Positions 9,278 to 18,308 of a stretch of DNA of 64,000 bases are shown one piece after another (position 1 is the first letter of the stretch; the number at the start of each line of letters is the position of its first letter). This DNA is from Burkholderia sp. IMCC1007 (GTDB lineage: Bacteria; Pseudomonadota; Gammaproteobacteria; Burkholderiales; Burkholderiaceae), in contig NZ_JAPVQY010000036.1 in the NCBI RefSeq assembly GCF_027257875.1, positions 20,429 to 84,428 on the forward strand. The letters are read 5' to 3'. The notes under the pieces were generated by a model. The model made no database searches. It saw nothing but the letters and a program-made list of their open reading frames with translations, and was not told the origin of the DNA. The position numbers and the translations under genes were made by a program.

Positions 9278-9667
9278 CTTATAGACCCCGTCATTTATCG
9301 CGTTTTTTTATATTGCGGCTGCAGGTTAGCATGGCCCGCCTCGATGCAGCAGGCCAGGTTTCTGACTTTGTGACGTTGATTAGTGTAAGTCCCGAGGACA
9401 TCGGACGAGTGGAAGGTCAGAAGGGCTGAATTTCGCCGCGCCTACGCTCCTCGGTCTGACGAAATCATCTTCGTGCTCCGCAATAGACTGGCTCGGATTC
9501 CGAACGAAGCAGGCCCGGTAATTGCCGCGTACGCCGTGGCCCGTGGCCGTGATCGCAACCGAACGACGACGCCCGCTCACGAACTTCGCGCCGCTATCGT
9601 TTGCACGGCCGCCGCAGCCGCGTCGGTGGTATCCGTCGGCGTTTCAAACACGCGTTGGCAACGGAAC
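9278..9667. other. intergenic stretch without a recognised gene
   Basis: About 390 bp between the methyltransferase gene and the lrp-type gene. The part next to the methyltransferase is A+T-rich and should contain its promoter. The rest holds only short reading frames with no recognisable similarity and no good ribosome sites. I see no repeat, tRNA or element end in it. Confidence 0.5.
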
Positions 9668-9691
9668 TGACGCGCACGCCACGCCGCGTCA
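9668..9691 (-). terminator. possible hairpin terminator at the end of the lrp-type gene
   Basis: A perfect 7-bp inverted repeat, TGACGCG at 9668-9674 and CGCGTCA at 9685-9691, encloses a 10-nt loop and includes the stop codon of the regulator. There is no clear T-run after it, so it could equally be a 3'-end stabilising hairpin. Confidence 0.35.
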
Positions 9692-10120
9692 CGCCTTGTG
9701 CGTCGACAACAAAATACTCGTCTCCGTACTTGCGATCCCGTCGATGAGCCGGATCGCGCCGAGCACGCGATCGAAATGCTCGAGCGAATCGGCGTGCAGC
9801 TCGGCGACCAGATCCCAGCGCCCGTTCGTGCTGTGAATCGACGCGACGTTCGGATGCCCGCGCAGCACCTTCACCACTTCCGCGCCGCGATTGCCCTGCA
9901 CCGCGATCGACATCAGCGCGCGGATCCGGTGCCGCTCGGCGGCCGGCTTGAGCCGCACCGTATAGCCGACGATCACGCCGTTCTTCTCCAGCCGCGTCAG
10001 CCGGTTCTGCACGGTCGCGCGCGCGACGCGCAGTTCCTTCGCAAGCGCGACGACCGGCAGCCGCGCGTTATCGCGCAGCAGCGCGATGAGCTGCCGGTCG
10101 ACGTCGTCGAGCGTAATCAT
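9689..10120 (-). CDS. Lrp/AsnC-family transcriptional regulator
   Basis: A 143-residue Lrp-type regulator: an N-terminal helix-turn-helix (LDDVDRQLIALLRDNARLPVVALAKELRVARATVQNRLTRLEKNGVIVGY) followed by a RAM ligand-binding domain (ALMSIAVQGNRGAEVVKVLRGHPNVASIHSTNGRWDLVAELHAD). These proteins form octamers and respond to amino acids. The ATG at 10120 gives the canonical start; extra in-frame codons upstream would not fit the family. It is divergent from ornithine cyclodeaminase, so its ligand is probably an amino acid of the citrulline/ornithine/proline group. Confidence 0.93.
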   Translation of the reverse strand: MITLDDVDRQLIALLRDNARLPVVALAKELRVARATVQNRLTRLEKNGVIVGYTVRLKPAAERHRIRALMSIAVQGNRGAEVVKVLRGHPNVASIHSTNGRWDLVAELHADSLEHFDRVLGAIRLIDGIASTETSILLSTHKA

Positions 10121-10415
10121 GAACGCCTCTTCCTGTTGAGCGTGAACGGGCCGCCAGCGTGCCGGACAGTGCGCATTCCGACCAGCGGGAATTGAGCAAA
10201 CTGCCGGATATGTCAAGCAATTTGCAAAGTCTACCGAGAAATCTGCCACTTTTGCCGTCTTTTTGTTGGCTCGACTCCCGGAAATAATGACTCCATCGAC
10301 CGGCCCAACGCGCCGCGACGCCGCTTTTCATGGAGCCGGGGCCCGGGCCACAGCGCCCGCCCCGGTCGACCGGAACGCCGGATATCCGCACCGGCAAAAT
10401 AATGGAGACAGACCG
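10121..10415. promoter_or_regulatory. divergent promoter region of the lrp-type gene and the ornithine/citrulline operon
   Basis: A 295-bp gap between divergent genes. On the minus strand a perfect -35 TTGACA lies at 10216-10211, with a weak -10 (CAATTC-like) at the expected distance, reading toward the regulator. The A+T-rich block 10205-10270 is the likely site for Lrp-type binding. A GGAGACAG ribosome site precedes the cyclodeaminase start. Confidence 0.45.
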
Positions 10416-11495
10416 ATGACTCGCTTCCTCGACGTTCCCGCCACCGCCCGACTGATCGCCAGGACCGGCGTCACGCCGTTCCTGCGCGAACTCGTCGACA
10501 CGCTGCGCGCCGATTACCTGCACTGGGCCGACTTCGACAAGTCGCCGCGCGTGGCGTGCCACTCGCGCGACGGCGTGATCGAACTGATGCCCGTCGCGAA
10601 CGACTCGCTGTTCGCGTTCAAGTACGTGAACGGCCATCCCGTGAACGCCGCGCGCGGCATGCACACGGTGATGGCGTTCGGCGCGCTCGCCGAAGTCGAC
10701 ACCGGCTACCCGCTGCTGCTCGCCGAACTCACGCTGACCACTGCGCTGCGCACGGCCGCGACGTCGGTGCTCGCCGCGCAGGCGCTCGCCCGCCCCGATT
10801 CGCGCACGATGGCGCTGATCGGCAACGGCGCGCAAAGCGAATTCCAGGCGATCGCATTCCACACGCTGCTCGGCATCGAAGAGATCCGCGTGTTCGACGT
10901 CGATCCGCTCGCCACCGACAAGCTCGCGAAGAACCTCGCCGCGTATCCGGCGCTGCGCGTCGTGCGCGCCGCGTCGACCGCCGATGCCGTGCGCGGCGCC
11001 GACATCGTGACGACCGTCACCGCCGACAAGGCATACGCGACGATCGTCACGGCCGACATGATCGAGCCCGGCATGCACCTGAACGCGGTCGGCGGCGATT
11101 GCCCGGGCAAGACGGAGCTCGACGCCGGCGTGCTGCACGCGGGCCGCGTGTTCGTCGAATTCGAGCCGCAGTCGCGCATCGAAGGCGAGATCCAGCAGAT
11201 GCCGGCCGACTTCCCCGTCACCGAACTGTGGCGCGTGCTGCAGGGCGAAACGACGGGCCGCGAACGCGCTGACGAAGTCACCGTGTTCGACTCGGTCGGC
11301 TTCGCGCTCGAAGACTATTCCGCGCTGCGCTACCTGTACGCGCTCGCGCAGCAGCACAACGCCGGCATCGAGATCGCGCTGATTCCGCCGGCCGTCGATC
11401 CGAAGAACCTGTTCGCGCTGATCGACGATCCGGCCGCAGTCGCGCAGGGTCACGCGGCGTTCGTCGCCGAAGCCGTCGCCGCGTTTGCGCGCTGA
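10416..11495 (+). CDS. ornithine cyclodeaminase
   Basis: A 359-residue enzyme of the ornithine cyclodeaminase/mu-crystallin family, which converts L-ornithine to L-proline and ammonia with bound NAD. The dinucleotide site is MALIGNGAQSEFQAIAFHTLLG with the acidic end of beta-2 in IRVFDVDP. The block VGGDCPGKTELDAGVL is characteristic of true ornithine cyclodeaminases, and the length fits them rather than the shorter reductases. It is divergent from an Lrp-type regulator and followed by ctlX, which makes ornithine from citrulline. The pair therefore reads as citrulline to ornithine to proline. Confidence 0.9.
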   Translation: MTRFLDVPATARLIARTGVTPFLRELVDTLRADYLHWADFDKSPRVACHSRDGVIELMPVANDSLFAFKYVNGHPVNAARGMHTVMAFGALAEVDTGYPLLLAELTLTTALRTAATSVLAAQALARPDSRTMALIGNGAQSEFQAIAFHTLLGIEEIRVFDVDPLATDKLAKNLAAYPALRVVRAASTADAVRGADIVTTVTADKAYATIVTADMIEPGMHLNAVGGDCPGKTELDAGVLHAGRVFVEFEPQSRIEGEIQQMPADFPVTELWRVLQGETTGRERADEVTVFDSVGFALEDYSALRYLYALAQQHNAGIEIALIPPAVDPKNLFALIDDPAAVAQGHAAFVAEAVAAFAR

Positions 11496-11504
11496 CCGTC
11501 ATTG

Positions 11505-11528
11505 CCGGGCGGCGTGCGCGCCGCCCGG
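11505..11528 (+). terminator. strong hairpin between ornithine cyclodeaminase and ctlX
   Basis: A perfect 10-bp inverted repeat, CCGGGCGGCG and CGCCGCCCGG, with a TGCG tetraloop starts 9 bp after the cyclodeaminase stop. It ends 26 bp before the ctlX start. Only a weak T-rich stretch follows, so it may act as a partial terminator or mRNA stabiliser that lowers ctlX relative to the first gene. Confidence 0.5.
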
Positions 11529-11554
11529 TTCCTCGCCTCTCGCCACTACCGTTC

Positions 11555-12556
11555 ATGAATCTCGTATCGATCCAGGCGCCGGCCGCCGTCGTGATGATCC
11601 GGCCGCACCGCTTCCTGCCGAACCCGCAGACCGCGGCCGACAACGCGTTCCAGCGCACGGCCGGCGGCGCTGCGCGCGACACGGCGTCGGTGTCCGCCGC
11701 CGCGCGCGACGAAGTCACGGCCGCCGCGCAAACGCTTGCCGAAGCCGGCGTGCGCGTGCACGTGTTCGACGACCACGGCGAGCGCGACACGCCGGACTCC
11801 GTGTTCCCGAACAACTGGTTCTCCACGCATCCGGGCGGGCACGTCGCGCTGTACCCGATGTACAGTCCGAACCGCCGCCGCGAACGGCGGGCCGATGTCA
11901 TCGACATGCTGAAGGCCGAGTACCGCGTGCAGGACGTGATCGACTACTCGGGCCTCGAATACGACGACGTGTTTCTCGAAGGCACCGGCGCGATGGTGCT
12001 CGACCACGTCGCACGAATCGCATACACCGCGCGTTCGCGCCGCGCCGATCCGGTCGCACTCGAACGCTTCTGCACGAACTTCAACTTCGAGCCGATCTGC
12101 TTCGACACGGCCGACGCGAACGGGCGGCCGATCTATCACACGAACGTGATGATGAGCGTCGCGACCGAGTTCGCGATGGTCGGTCTCGACCTGATCGCCG
12201 ATCGCCGGCGCCGCGAGGAAATCGCACAACGCCTGACCGAAACCGGCCGCACGGTGATCGCGCTCGATTACGCGCAGATCGCCCATTTCGCGGGCAATAC
12301 GCTGGAACTGTCGGGCACGGACGGGCGCGTGCTTGCGCTGTCGCGACGCGCATTCGACTGCCTGACCGGCGAGCAACGCGTGACGATCGAGCGCTCGGCG
12401 CGGCTGCTGCCGCTCGACGTGCCGACGATCGAACTGGCCGGCGGCTCGGTGCGCTGCATGCTCGCGGGCATTCATCTCGCACGGCGCACGTCGATGCATG
12501 GCGTGATGGCAAGCGAAGCGGTGGAGCGGCAACGCGAAGCAACGGCGCTCGCCTGA
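11555..12556 (+). CDS. ctlX: citrulline utilization hydrolase CtlX (amidinotransferase family)
   Basis: A 333-residue guanidine-modifying enzyme of the type that hydrolyses citrulline to ornithine. It starts with the family hallmark QAPAAVVMIRPHRFLPNPQTAADNAFQ. It also has PDSVFPNNWFSTH, EGTGAMVLDHVARIAYTARS and HTNVMMSVATEFAMVGLDLI, which carry the acidic and histidine residues of the fold. The catalytic cysteine is in GGSVRCML at position 301. It lies downstream of ornithine cyclodeaminase in the same direction, which supports the pathway. Older annotation would call it an arginine deiminase-related protein. Confidence 0.9.
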   Translation: MNLVSIQAPAAVVMIRPHRFLPNPQTAADNAFQRTAGGAARDTASVSAAARDEVTAAAQTLAEAGVRVHVFDDHGERDTPDSVFPNNWFSTHPGGHVALYPMYSPNRRRERRADVIDMLKAEYRVQDVIDYSGLEYDDVFLEGTGAMVLDHVARIAYTARSRRADPVALERFCTNFNFEPICFDTADANGRPIYHTNVMMSVATEFAMVGLDLIADRRRREEIAQRLTETGRTVIALDYAQIAHFAGNTLELSGTDGRVLALSRRAFDCLTGEQRVTIERSARLLPLDVPTIELAGGSVRCMLAGIHLARRTSMHGVMASEAVERQREATALA

Positions 12557-12598
12557 GCGAACACACGTCCGCCATTGCAGCGGACTGTCGGACACAAG

Positions 12599-12635
12599 CG
12601 GATGCATCGGTCTCCGAACGGGATCGATGCATCCG
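12599..12635. terminator. bidirectional terminator between ctlX and the Hsp70 operon
   Basis: A perfect 11-bp inverted repeat, CGGATGCATCG at 12599-12609 and CGATGCATCCG at 12625-12635, has a 15-nt loop. It sits between two convergent genes and should end transcription from both. Confidence 0.75.
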
Positions 12636-12643
12636 TTGTTGAT

Positions 12644-15406
12644 TCAACTACCCAGCAGCTTCAGCCCGGCCGGCAGCGTTTCGCCGAACACGCGTGCCGT
12701 GTCGGCCTCGTCGAACGCGATCGCTTCGCGCACCATGTCGATCCACGCCGCCGATGCGTTGGCCGCCGACAAACGCTTGATCACCGCTTCGCGCGTATCG
12801 TCCGGCAGATCGCGTTCGCGGTCGCCGGTCATGCGCGCGATTTGCGCCGCCGCGAACGCCGCGGGTTCGACCTGTTTCCAGTCGAGCGCGAACAGCGCGT
12901 CGAGCCAGCGCGTCGCGACGTCGGCCGGCACGACACTGTGCGCGCTGCCGTAGAACGGCCGGCGCGCGCCGATGCGCCCGAGCGCCCACGCGCACAGCGT
13001 GCGCTCGGCCGGCTTCTGCAACTGCCCGATCAAACGCTCGGCCAGCTCCACCTTGCGCTCGACCGGCAGCCGCTCGAGCGACGCCGACAAGCGCGTCATG
13101 TCGGCGGGGCCGACCTTGGCCGGGTCGAACGGCAGCTTGCGGCGCTTGTCGTCGGACGGTTCGAGGAACGCGATCGCATCGCGCACCTGCGTCTGCGCAT
13201 CGTCGTCGAGACCGCCGGCCGCGCGACGCCACAGCGTCCACCATTCGGACCACACCTGCGCGTCGTTCACGTACTGGATCCCGTCGTCGAACAGCGGCCA
13301 GAGCTGCTCGATGCGCCACGCGTCGAGCGGATGACCGAAGCCCGGACGCAGGCAATAGCCGGCAAGATTCAGCCACGCGCGCTCGTGATCGGCCGAACGC
13401 CGGCGCCGACGCGCCCGCGCGAGCAATGCATCGAACAGTTCGCGCGCGAGCGCGACGTCCCACTCGTCGCGCGGGCCGAGCACCTGTTCCAGTTGCGCGC
13501 GCAACCGTCGCGTGTCCTTCGGCGTGACGCCCGCGGCCTTGCCGCCGAATGAGCGGTCGATCAGCTCGATCGCGTGATCGAGACGCGGATGGCGGGACGG
13601 TGTCCCATCGTCGCCCTGCGCGGGCGCGTCGCCGCGCAGCTGGAATTCGAGCCGCCAGCGGCGCGACGCATCGTCGGTCGCGATGCAATGCATTTCAAGC
13701 GTGCCGACCTCGGTCAGCGACGCTGTGAGCTTCACCGGCGTTTCGCGCGCGTCGCCGCCGGCCTTGCGATCGACGACCGTCGCGATCGGCGGCAGCCGCA
13801 CGAAATCGCCGCGGTCCAGGTCGACGAGATCGCCGGGCTGGTACACGGTATCGGCCACCGTCGACACGAGGTGGAAACGCACCGGGTGCCCGAGCTGCAG
13901 CGCGAACGTGCGATCCTCGAGCCGGATCTCGCGGCCTTCTTCCGAACCGCGCGGCAGCAGGCAGACGCCGCGCGCGGCCGCGTCGCCCGCACCATCGTCG
14001 AGCACCAGGAAATAGCTGCGCGCCGAGCCGCCGCCGATACGCGGCGCATGCCCCGCGCGCGCGAGCCCGTAGGCCACCGCACCGCGTGCGACCGCGACGT
14101 CCGGATGCGCGTTGTGCAGCACGTCGAGCGGCGCGCCGCGCCACGCGCCGAGCGTCTGCGCGAGACGGCCGGCGAGCGCGCCCGCGCGGAACACGCCGCC
14201 GTTGAGCAGCAGCGTGTCGGGCAGCGGGCCTTCCGCATGACGATTCAGGAACGCGGCGACGTGCCGCGTGACGGCCGCATCGCTCGCATACGGCAACCCG
14301 AATTCGACGATCGCGGCCCGCGCGCGGCGCGGCAAGTCGCCAGCCTCGACCTGCGGAAAGAACCCGTCGACGACGATCTGCTCGACCTCCTGCCGCGTGA
14401 GCTCCGCCGAGCGCGCGCCGCCGACGAGCTTGCTGCCCGCGCCGAGCAGCGTCACGGTGACGGACGCGGGCGCATCGTCGCCGAGCAGCCGCTCCTTCGC
14501 CGCACGGCAGCGTTCGACGAGCTGCGACAGGCTCGCGGCCGACAGCCGCGTGCCGGGCTCGGTGAGCCGCGTCTCGACCAGGCGCGCGAGCGCGAGGTCC
14601 ATGTTGTCGCCGCCGAGCATCAGGTGATTGCCGACGCCCACGCGCGTGAAGGTGGGCGCACCGTCGTCGCCCGGCGCGACGTCGACGAGCGTGAGGTCGG
14701 TCGTGCCGCCGCCGACGTCGCAGATCAGCACGCGCCGCGCCGCGGCGAACGTGTCGCGCAACGTCGCGCGCTGGCCGTACAACCAGTCGTAGAACGCGGC
14801 CTGCGGCTCTTCCAGCAGCCGCAGCGCCGGCAGTTTCGCGCGCCGGGCGGCCTCGACCGTCAACGCGCGCGCGCCGTCGTCGAACGACGCCGGCACGGTG
14901 AGGATCACGTCCTGCTTCGCGAGCGGCGCATCGGGAAAGCGTGTGTCCCATGCGGCACGCACGTGCGCGAGGTAGCTCGCACTCGCATCGACCGGCGACA
15001 CCTTGTCGACGCCGTCGGCCGCGCCCCACGGCAGGATCGCCGCGAGCCGGTCGACCGATGCGTGCGACAGCCAGCTCTTCGCGCTGGTGACGAGCCGGCC
15101 CGGCACCTGCGCGCCGAGCGTGCGCGCATAGCGGCCGATCACGGCCGGCGGAGCGCCGGCCGCCTTCCCATCGGCCTTCGCATCGGCCTTCGGGCCGGGC
15201 GTCCAAGGCAGCCGCAGCGCATCCGGCGGCAGTTCGCCCGCCGCCGGGTGATAGCGGACCGACGGCAGCAGCGGCTGCGCCGCCACCGCGCCGGGGCCGA
15301 CCAATTGCTCGACGTCGAACACGCGGATCGTGTCGGAGCCGGCCTCGACGTACGCGACGACCGTGTTGCTCGTGCCGAGGTCGATGCCGACCGTATAGCG
15401 CTTCAT
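12644..15406 (-). CDS. Hsp70-family protein with DUF3731-type C-terminal extension
   Basis: A 920-residue DnaK-related protein. The actin-like ATPase occupies roughly residues 1-480: phosphate 1 motif VGIDLGTSNTVVAY, phosphate 2 motif LICDVGGGTTDLTL, GGDNMDLALARLVE and an adenosine motif LLNGGVFRAGAL. The usual DnaK substrate-binding segment is replaced by a beta region and a long helical, tryptophan-rich C-terminus (HPLDAWRIEQLWPLFDDGIQYVNDAQVWSEWWTLWRRAAGG), which I take to be DUF3731. It is third in an operon with DUF2760 and another Hsp70-like gene, 5 bp after the latter. No DnaJ or GrpE gene is nearby. The client is unknown. Confidence 0.88.
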   Translation of the reverse strand: MKRYTVGIDLGTSNTVVAYVEAGSDTIRVFDVEQLVGPGAVAAQPLLPSVRYHPAAGELPPDALRLPWTPGPKADAKADGKAAGAPPAVIGRYARTLGAQVPGRLVTSAKSWLSHASVDRLAAILPWGAADGVDKVSPVDASASYLAHVRAAWDTRFPDAPLAKQDVILTVPASFDDGARALTVEAARRAKLPALRLLEEPQAAFYDWLYGQRATLRDTFAAARRVLICDVGGGTTDLTLVDVAPGDDGAPTFTRVGVGNHLMLGGDNMDLALARLVETRLTEPGTRLSAASLSQLVERCRAAKERLLGDDAPASVTVTLLGAGSKLVGGARSAELTRQEVEQIVVDGFFPQVEAGDLPRRARAAIVEFGLPYASDAAVTRHVAAFLNRHAEGPLPDTLLLNGGVFRAGALAGRLAQTLGAWRGAPLDVLHNAHPDVAVARGAVAYGLARAGHAPRIGGGSARSYFLVLDDGAGDAAARGVCLLPRGSEEGREIRLEDRTFALQLGHPVRFHLVSTVADTVYQPGDLVDLDRGDFVRLPPIATVVDRKAGGDARETPVKLTASLTEVGTLEMHCIATDDASRRWRLEFQLRGDAPAQGDDGTPSRHPRLDHAIELIDRSFGGKAAGVTPKDTRRLRAQLEQVLGPRDEWDVALARELFDALLARARRRRRSADHERAWLNLAGYCLRPGFGHPLDAWRIEQLWPLFDDGIQYVNDAQVWSEWWTLWRRAAGGLDDDAQTQVRDAIAFLEPSDDKRRKLPFDPAKVGPADMTRLSASLERLPVERKVELAERLIGQLQKPAERTLCAWALGRIGARRPFYGSAHSVVPADVATRWLDALFALDWKQVEPAAFAAAQIARMTGDRERDLPDDTREAVIKRLSAANASAAWIDMVREAIAFDEADTARVFGETLPAGLKLLGS

Positions 15407-15411
15407 CGCGC

Positions 15412-17253
15412 TCAGGCGGTGCCGCGCACGTCGAACTCGACCTTCCAGCGCTCGTCCGTGCCGCTCGGGATCGCCTCGAGTTCAAGCGTGCCGGCCTCCG
15501 TCACGCGCGCATGCAGCCTCACCGGCACGACTTCGCCGACCGTACGCCCTTCGGCGGGCAGCGTCGCCTGGATTTCCTCGAGCTCCTGCAGCTCTTCCGG
15601 CGACCAGTAGTCGAGCAGCGTGCCGACCTGGTCCTGGCGCCGCACCGACGACCCGAAGAAGCGGAACTGCACCGGTTCGCCGACGACGAGGCCGAACTCC
15701 TGCGGCGGCAGCGCCGCGTCCGTGCCTTCCTCCATCCCGAACGGCGCGACGCACAGCGCCTGCACCGGCGGTTCGAGCCCCGGCACGGCCGGCATCGCCG
15801 ACTCGATCGCGACGTAGTACGCACGCGCCGTGCCGCCGCGAATCCGCACGCCGCGGCCGCGCTTCACGAAGCCGTAGTACGCCGCGCCGCGCGCGACCGC
15901 GAGATCGAGATCCGCGCCTTCGAGCAGTCGCGCGGGCGGCGCACCTTCGGCGGCGAGCCAGCTGTTGAGCGTATCGAGCACGCGCTCCGTGAGCAGCGTC
16001 GACTTGAACACGCCGCCGTTGAACAGCACCGCGGTCGGATGCAGGAACGTCGCGCCCTGCGGCAGCGTGCGCTGCACGCCTTCGAGTGCGTCGAGCGCCG
16101 CGACCTGGCGGCCGAGGAACGCCGCGAGATGGCGCGTAATGCCCGCGTCCTGCGCATACGGCAGCCCGAGCTGCGTGAGACCGACGCGTGCGCGGCTCAC
16201 CGGGCGCGCCGCCGCGTCGACTTGCGGGAAGAAGCCTTCGAGGATCGTCTGCGTGAGTTCCGCGCGCGTGAGCTCCGTGCGGATCGAGCCGCCGATCAGC
16301 TTCGAGCCGCGGCTCGGCACGACGAGCGGCACCGCGTCGGTCGTCGGGTCGGACAGCAGCATTTCCTTCGCCGACCGGCACGCGTAGGTCAGCGCGCGCA
16401 GTTGCCACGGATCGGGCTGCGTGCCCTGCTGCGCGAGCTTGCGCGCGACCACGTGCGCGAGCGCGAGATCCATGTTGTCGCCGCCGAGCAGGATGTGCTC
16501 GCCGACCGCCACGCGGTGCAGTTCGAGATTGCCGTCGCGCTCGACCACCGCGATCAGCGACAGGTCGGTCGTGCCGCCGCCGACGTCCACGCACAGGATC
16601 AGGTCGCCGACCTGCACCTGCTTGCGCCAGCCGCCTTCGCTCTTCTGGATCCAGCTGTAGAGCGCCGCCTGCGGTTCTTCGAGCAGCGTCATCCGCGAAT
16701 AGCCGGCGGCACGCGCGGCTTCCGCCGTCAGTTCGCGCGCGGCCGGGTCGAACGACGCGGGGATCGTGACCGTCACGTCCTGATCCACGAACGGCGCATC
16801 GGGACGTGCGTGGTCCCACGCTTCGCGCAGGTGCGTCAGGTAGCGGATCGAGCTTTCGAGCGGCGACACGCGCGCGACTTCCGGCGGCGCATCGCTCGGC
16901 AGGATCGCCGCGCGGCGGTCGACGCCCGGGTGGCACAGCCAGCTTTTCGCGCTCGACACGAGGCGGATCGGCGTGCCGGCGCCGCGGGTGCGCGCCATCT
17001 CGCCGACCGCGAACGCGCGCGAGTCCGTCCACGGCAGCGTGAGGTCGCCCTGCGTCAGCTCGCTTTCATGCGGAAGATAGAGGAACGACGGCAGCAGGTC
17101 GCGCGACTCCAGCGCGCCGGGTGCGGTCAGCTGCGGGATCGGCAGCACCTGCTGCGTGACTTTTTCGCCGTCGCTCGCGGCGCTGTCGACGTACGACAGC
17201 GCGGAGTGGGTCGTCCCGAGATCGATACCGATCGAATAGCGCGGATCGCTCAC
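15412..17253 (-). CDS. Hsp70-family (DnaK-like) protein
   Basis: A 613-residue Hsp70-like protein that starts with SIGIDLGTTHSALSY. It contains CVDVGGGTTDLSLIAV, GGDNMDLALAHVVA and LFNGGVFKSTLL, the three nucleotide-contact motifs of the actin-type ATPase, and ends in a beta-rich region. It shares long blocks with the next gene (for example VSSAKSWL, TLLEEPQAALY and GFFPQVDA), so the two are diverged duplicates. The GTG at 17253 is chosen because it overlaps the DUF2760 stop as GTGA and gives the family N-terminus. The two chaperone-like proteins and DUF2760 probably act together. Confidence 0.9.
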   Translation of the reverse strand: MSDPRYSIGIDLGTTHSALSYVDSAASDGEKVTQQVLPIPQLTAPGALESRDLLPSFLYLPHESELTQGDLTLPWTDSRAFAVGEMARTRGAGTPIRLVSSAKSWLCHPGVDRRAAILPSDAPPEVARVSPLESSIRYLTHLREAWDHARPDAPFVDQDVTVTIPASFDPAARELTAEAARAAGYSRMTLLEEPQAALYSWIQKSEGGWRKQVQVGDLILCVDVGGGTTDLSLIAVVERDGNLELHRVAVGEHILLGGDNMDLALAHVVARKLAQQGTQPDPWQLRALTYACRSAKEMLLSDPTTDAVPLVVPSRGSKLIGGSIRTELTRAELTQTILEGFFPQVDAAARPVSRARVGLTQLGLPYAQDAGITRHLAAFLGRQVAALDALEGVQRTLPQGATFLHPTAVLFNGGVFKSTLLTERVLDTLNSWLAAEGAPPARLLEGADLDLAVARGAAYYGFVKRGRGVRIRGGTARAYYVAIESAMPAVPGLEPPVQALCVAPFGMEEGTDAALPPQEFGLVVGEPVQFRFFGSSVRRQDQVGTLLDYWSPEELQELEEIQATLPAEGRTVGEVVPVRLHARVTEAGTLELEAIPSGTDERWKVEFDVRGTA

Positions 17254-17858
17254 AGTTCCACCTCCGCCGGTGCGATGACCGATGCGTCGTGGCTGCCCGT
17301 CAGCTTCGGCAGGCGCACGTCGGAGACACGCCAGCCGCGATGGCTGACCGTGCCCGTGAAGGGTGCCGCGCCGACCACGTTGCCGGTCACGCGCACGGCC
17401 GTCGCGTCGAAGCCGGCCGGCAGCGTCACGCGGCTGCCTTCGGCTTCGTCGCGCACCGGCACGATCGTGAAGTGTTCGCGCAGCGCGGCGCGGCAGCCGT
17501 CGTGCACGAGGCGGGCGGCGGCGCCGATGTCGGCGTCGCCGTAGCCGGCGATATCTTCCTCGACGAAATCGATGAAGCGCGCATCGCGCTGCAGCAGGCC
17601 GAGCAGTTGCAGCGCCGCTTGCGGGCTCGCTTCGCGCAGCTCGGGCGCCGGCGCCTTCACGGGCGCGGGTGCCGGGGCCGGTGCAGCGGCAGGCGCAACC
17701 GGGGCCGCCGCCGGTGCGGGTGCAACCGGGGCCGAGGCCGGCGGGCCGTTGCGCACGCGCAGCACGGCGGCCGCGAATTCGCGGTTGCCGAGCACGGAGA
17801 AGAATGTGCCGACGGCCAGCGATAGCCGGCCGAAGAAGGACAGGTTCGATTCGGGCAT
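17250..17858 (-). CDS. DUF2760 domain-containing protein
   Basis: A 202-residue protein of unknown function. The N-terminus (ESNLSFFGRLSLAVGTFFSVLGNREFAAAVLRV) is hydrophobic enough to be membrane-associated. It is followed by a Pro-Ala linker at about 40-75. The conserved domain from about 76 (ALQLLGLLQRDARFIDFVEEDIAGYGDADIGAAARLVHDGCR) matches the DUF2760 pattern. An AGGAG site lies 10 bp upstream of the ATG at 17858. It is first in the operon, overlaps the first Hsp70 gene by 4 bp, and is found with Hsp70-like genes in other proteobacteria as I recall. It may recruit the chaperones to a membrane or client. Confidence 0.85.
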   Translation of the reverse strand: MPESNLSFFGRLSLAVGTFFSVLGNREFAAAVLRVRNGPPASAPVAPAPAAAPVAPAAAPAPAPAPVKAPAPELREASPQAALQLLGLLQRDARFIDFVEEDIAGYGDADIGAAARLVHDGCRAALREHFTIVPVRDEAEGSRVTLPAGFDATAVRVTGNVVGAAPFTGTVSHRGWRVSDVRLPKLTGSHDASVIAPAEVEL

Positions 17859-18308
17859 GAGGTCTGGACTCCTGTGGGCTCGCGACACGGCGAGCAGCTT
17901 GCCTGGGCGCCCGGCGGCGGCGTGCGATTGCGCACTGCCACCGCCCGGCGCGTGATTCGGACACACCCTCGCGGATGCGGAAAACCCGTATTTTGCCCTG
18001 TGCCGGGCGAACCGGGCAGAAGTTGGGGGACAGATCGGTGCGGCGCACGGATTTCACGCTGCGCCGGATTGCGTCGGACTACACGCTAGCGCGCGCCGAA
18101 CGCGATGTTGCGGCGCGTCAGCGCGGCTTGCGGCGACGCACGGCCGTCGCTTCGAATTCGCGCGACAGCAAGCAGCGTCACCTCGCCGAAGCGCGCGAGC
18201 AGCGTCGTCTCGGCCTCTCAGCGCCGCCGACAAATGCGCGTTGATTTTCAGACTCGCCGCGTGATGTGAGGTTTAATGCTCGCCACACCCGCCGTTAAGA
18301 GACACGAA
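17859..18308. other. divergent gap upstream of the DUF2760-Hsp70 operon and a LysR gene
   Basis: A 450-bp gap between divergent genes. It should hold both promoters. I could not identify a convincing -35/-10 pair or a heat-shock (CIRCE or sigma-32) element, which is worth noting for an Hsp70 operon. Short reading frames here lack ribosome sites and similarity. Confidence 0.4.

Noticed and set aside
17975..18244. Frame of 89 codons upstream of the LysR gene
   Set aside because: No similarity, no ribosome site, Arg-rich composition typical of chance frames.
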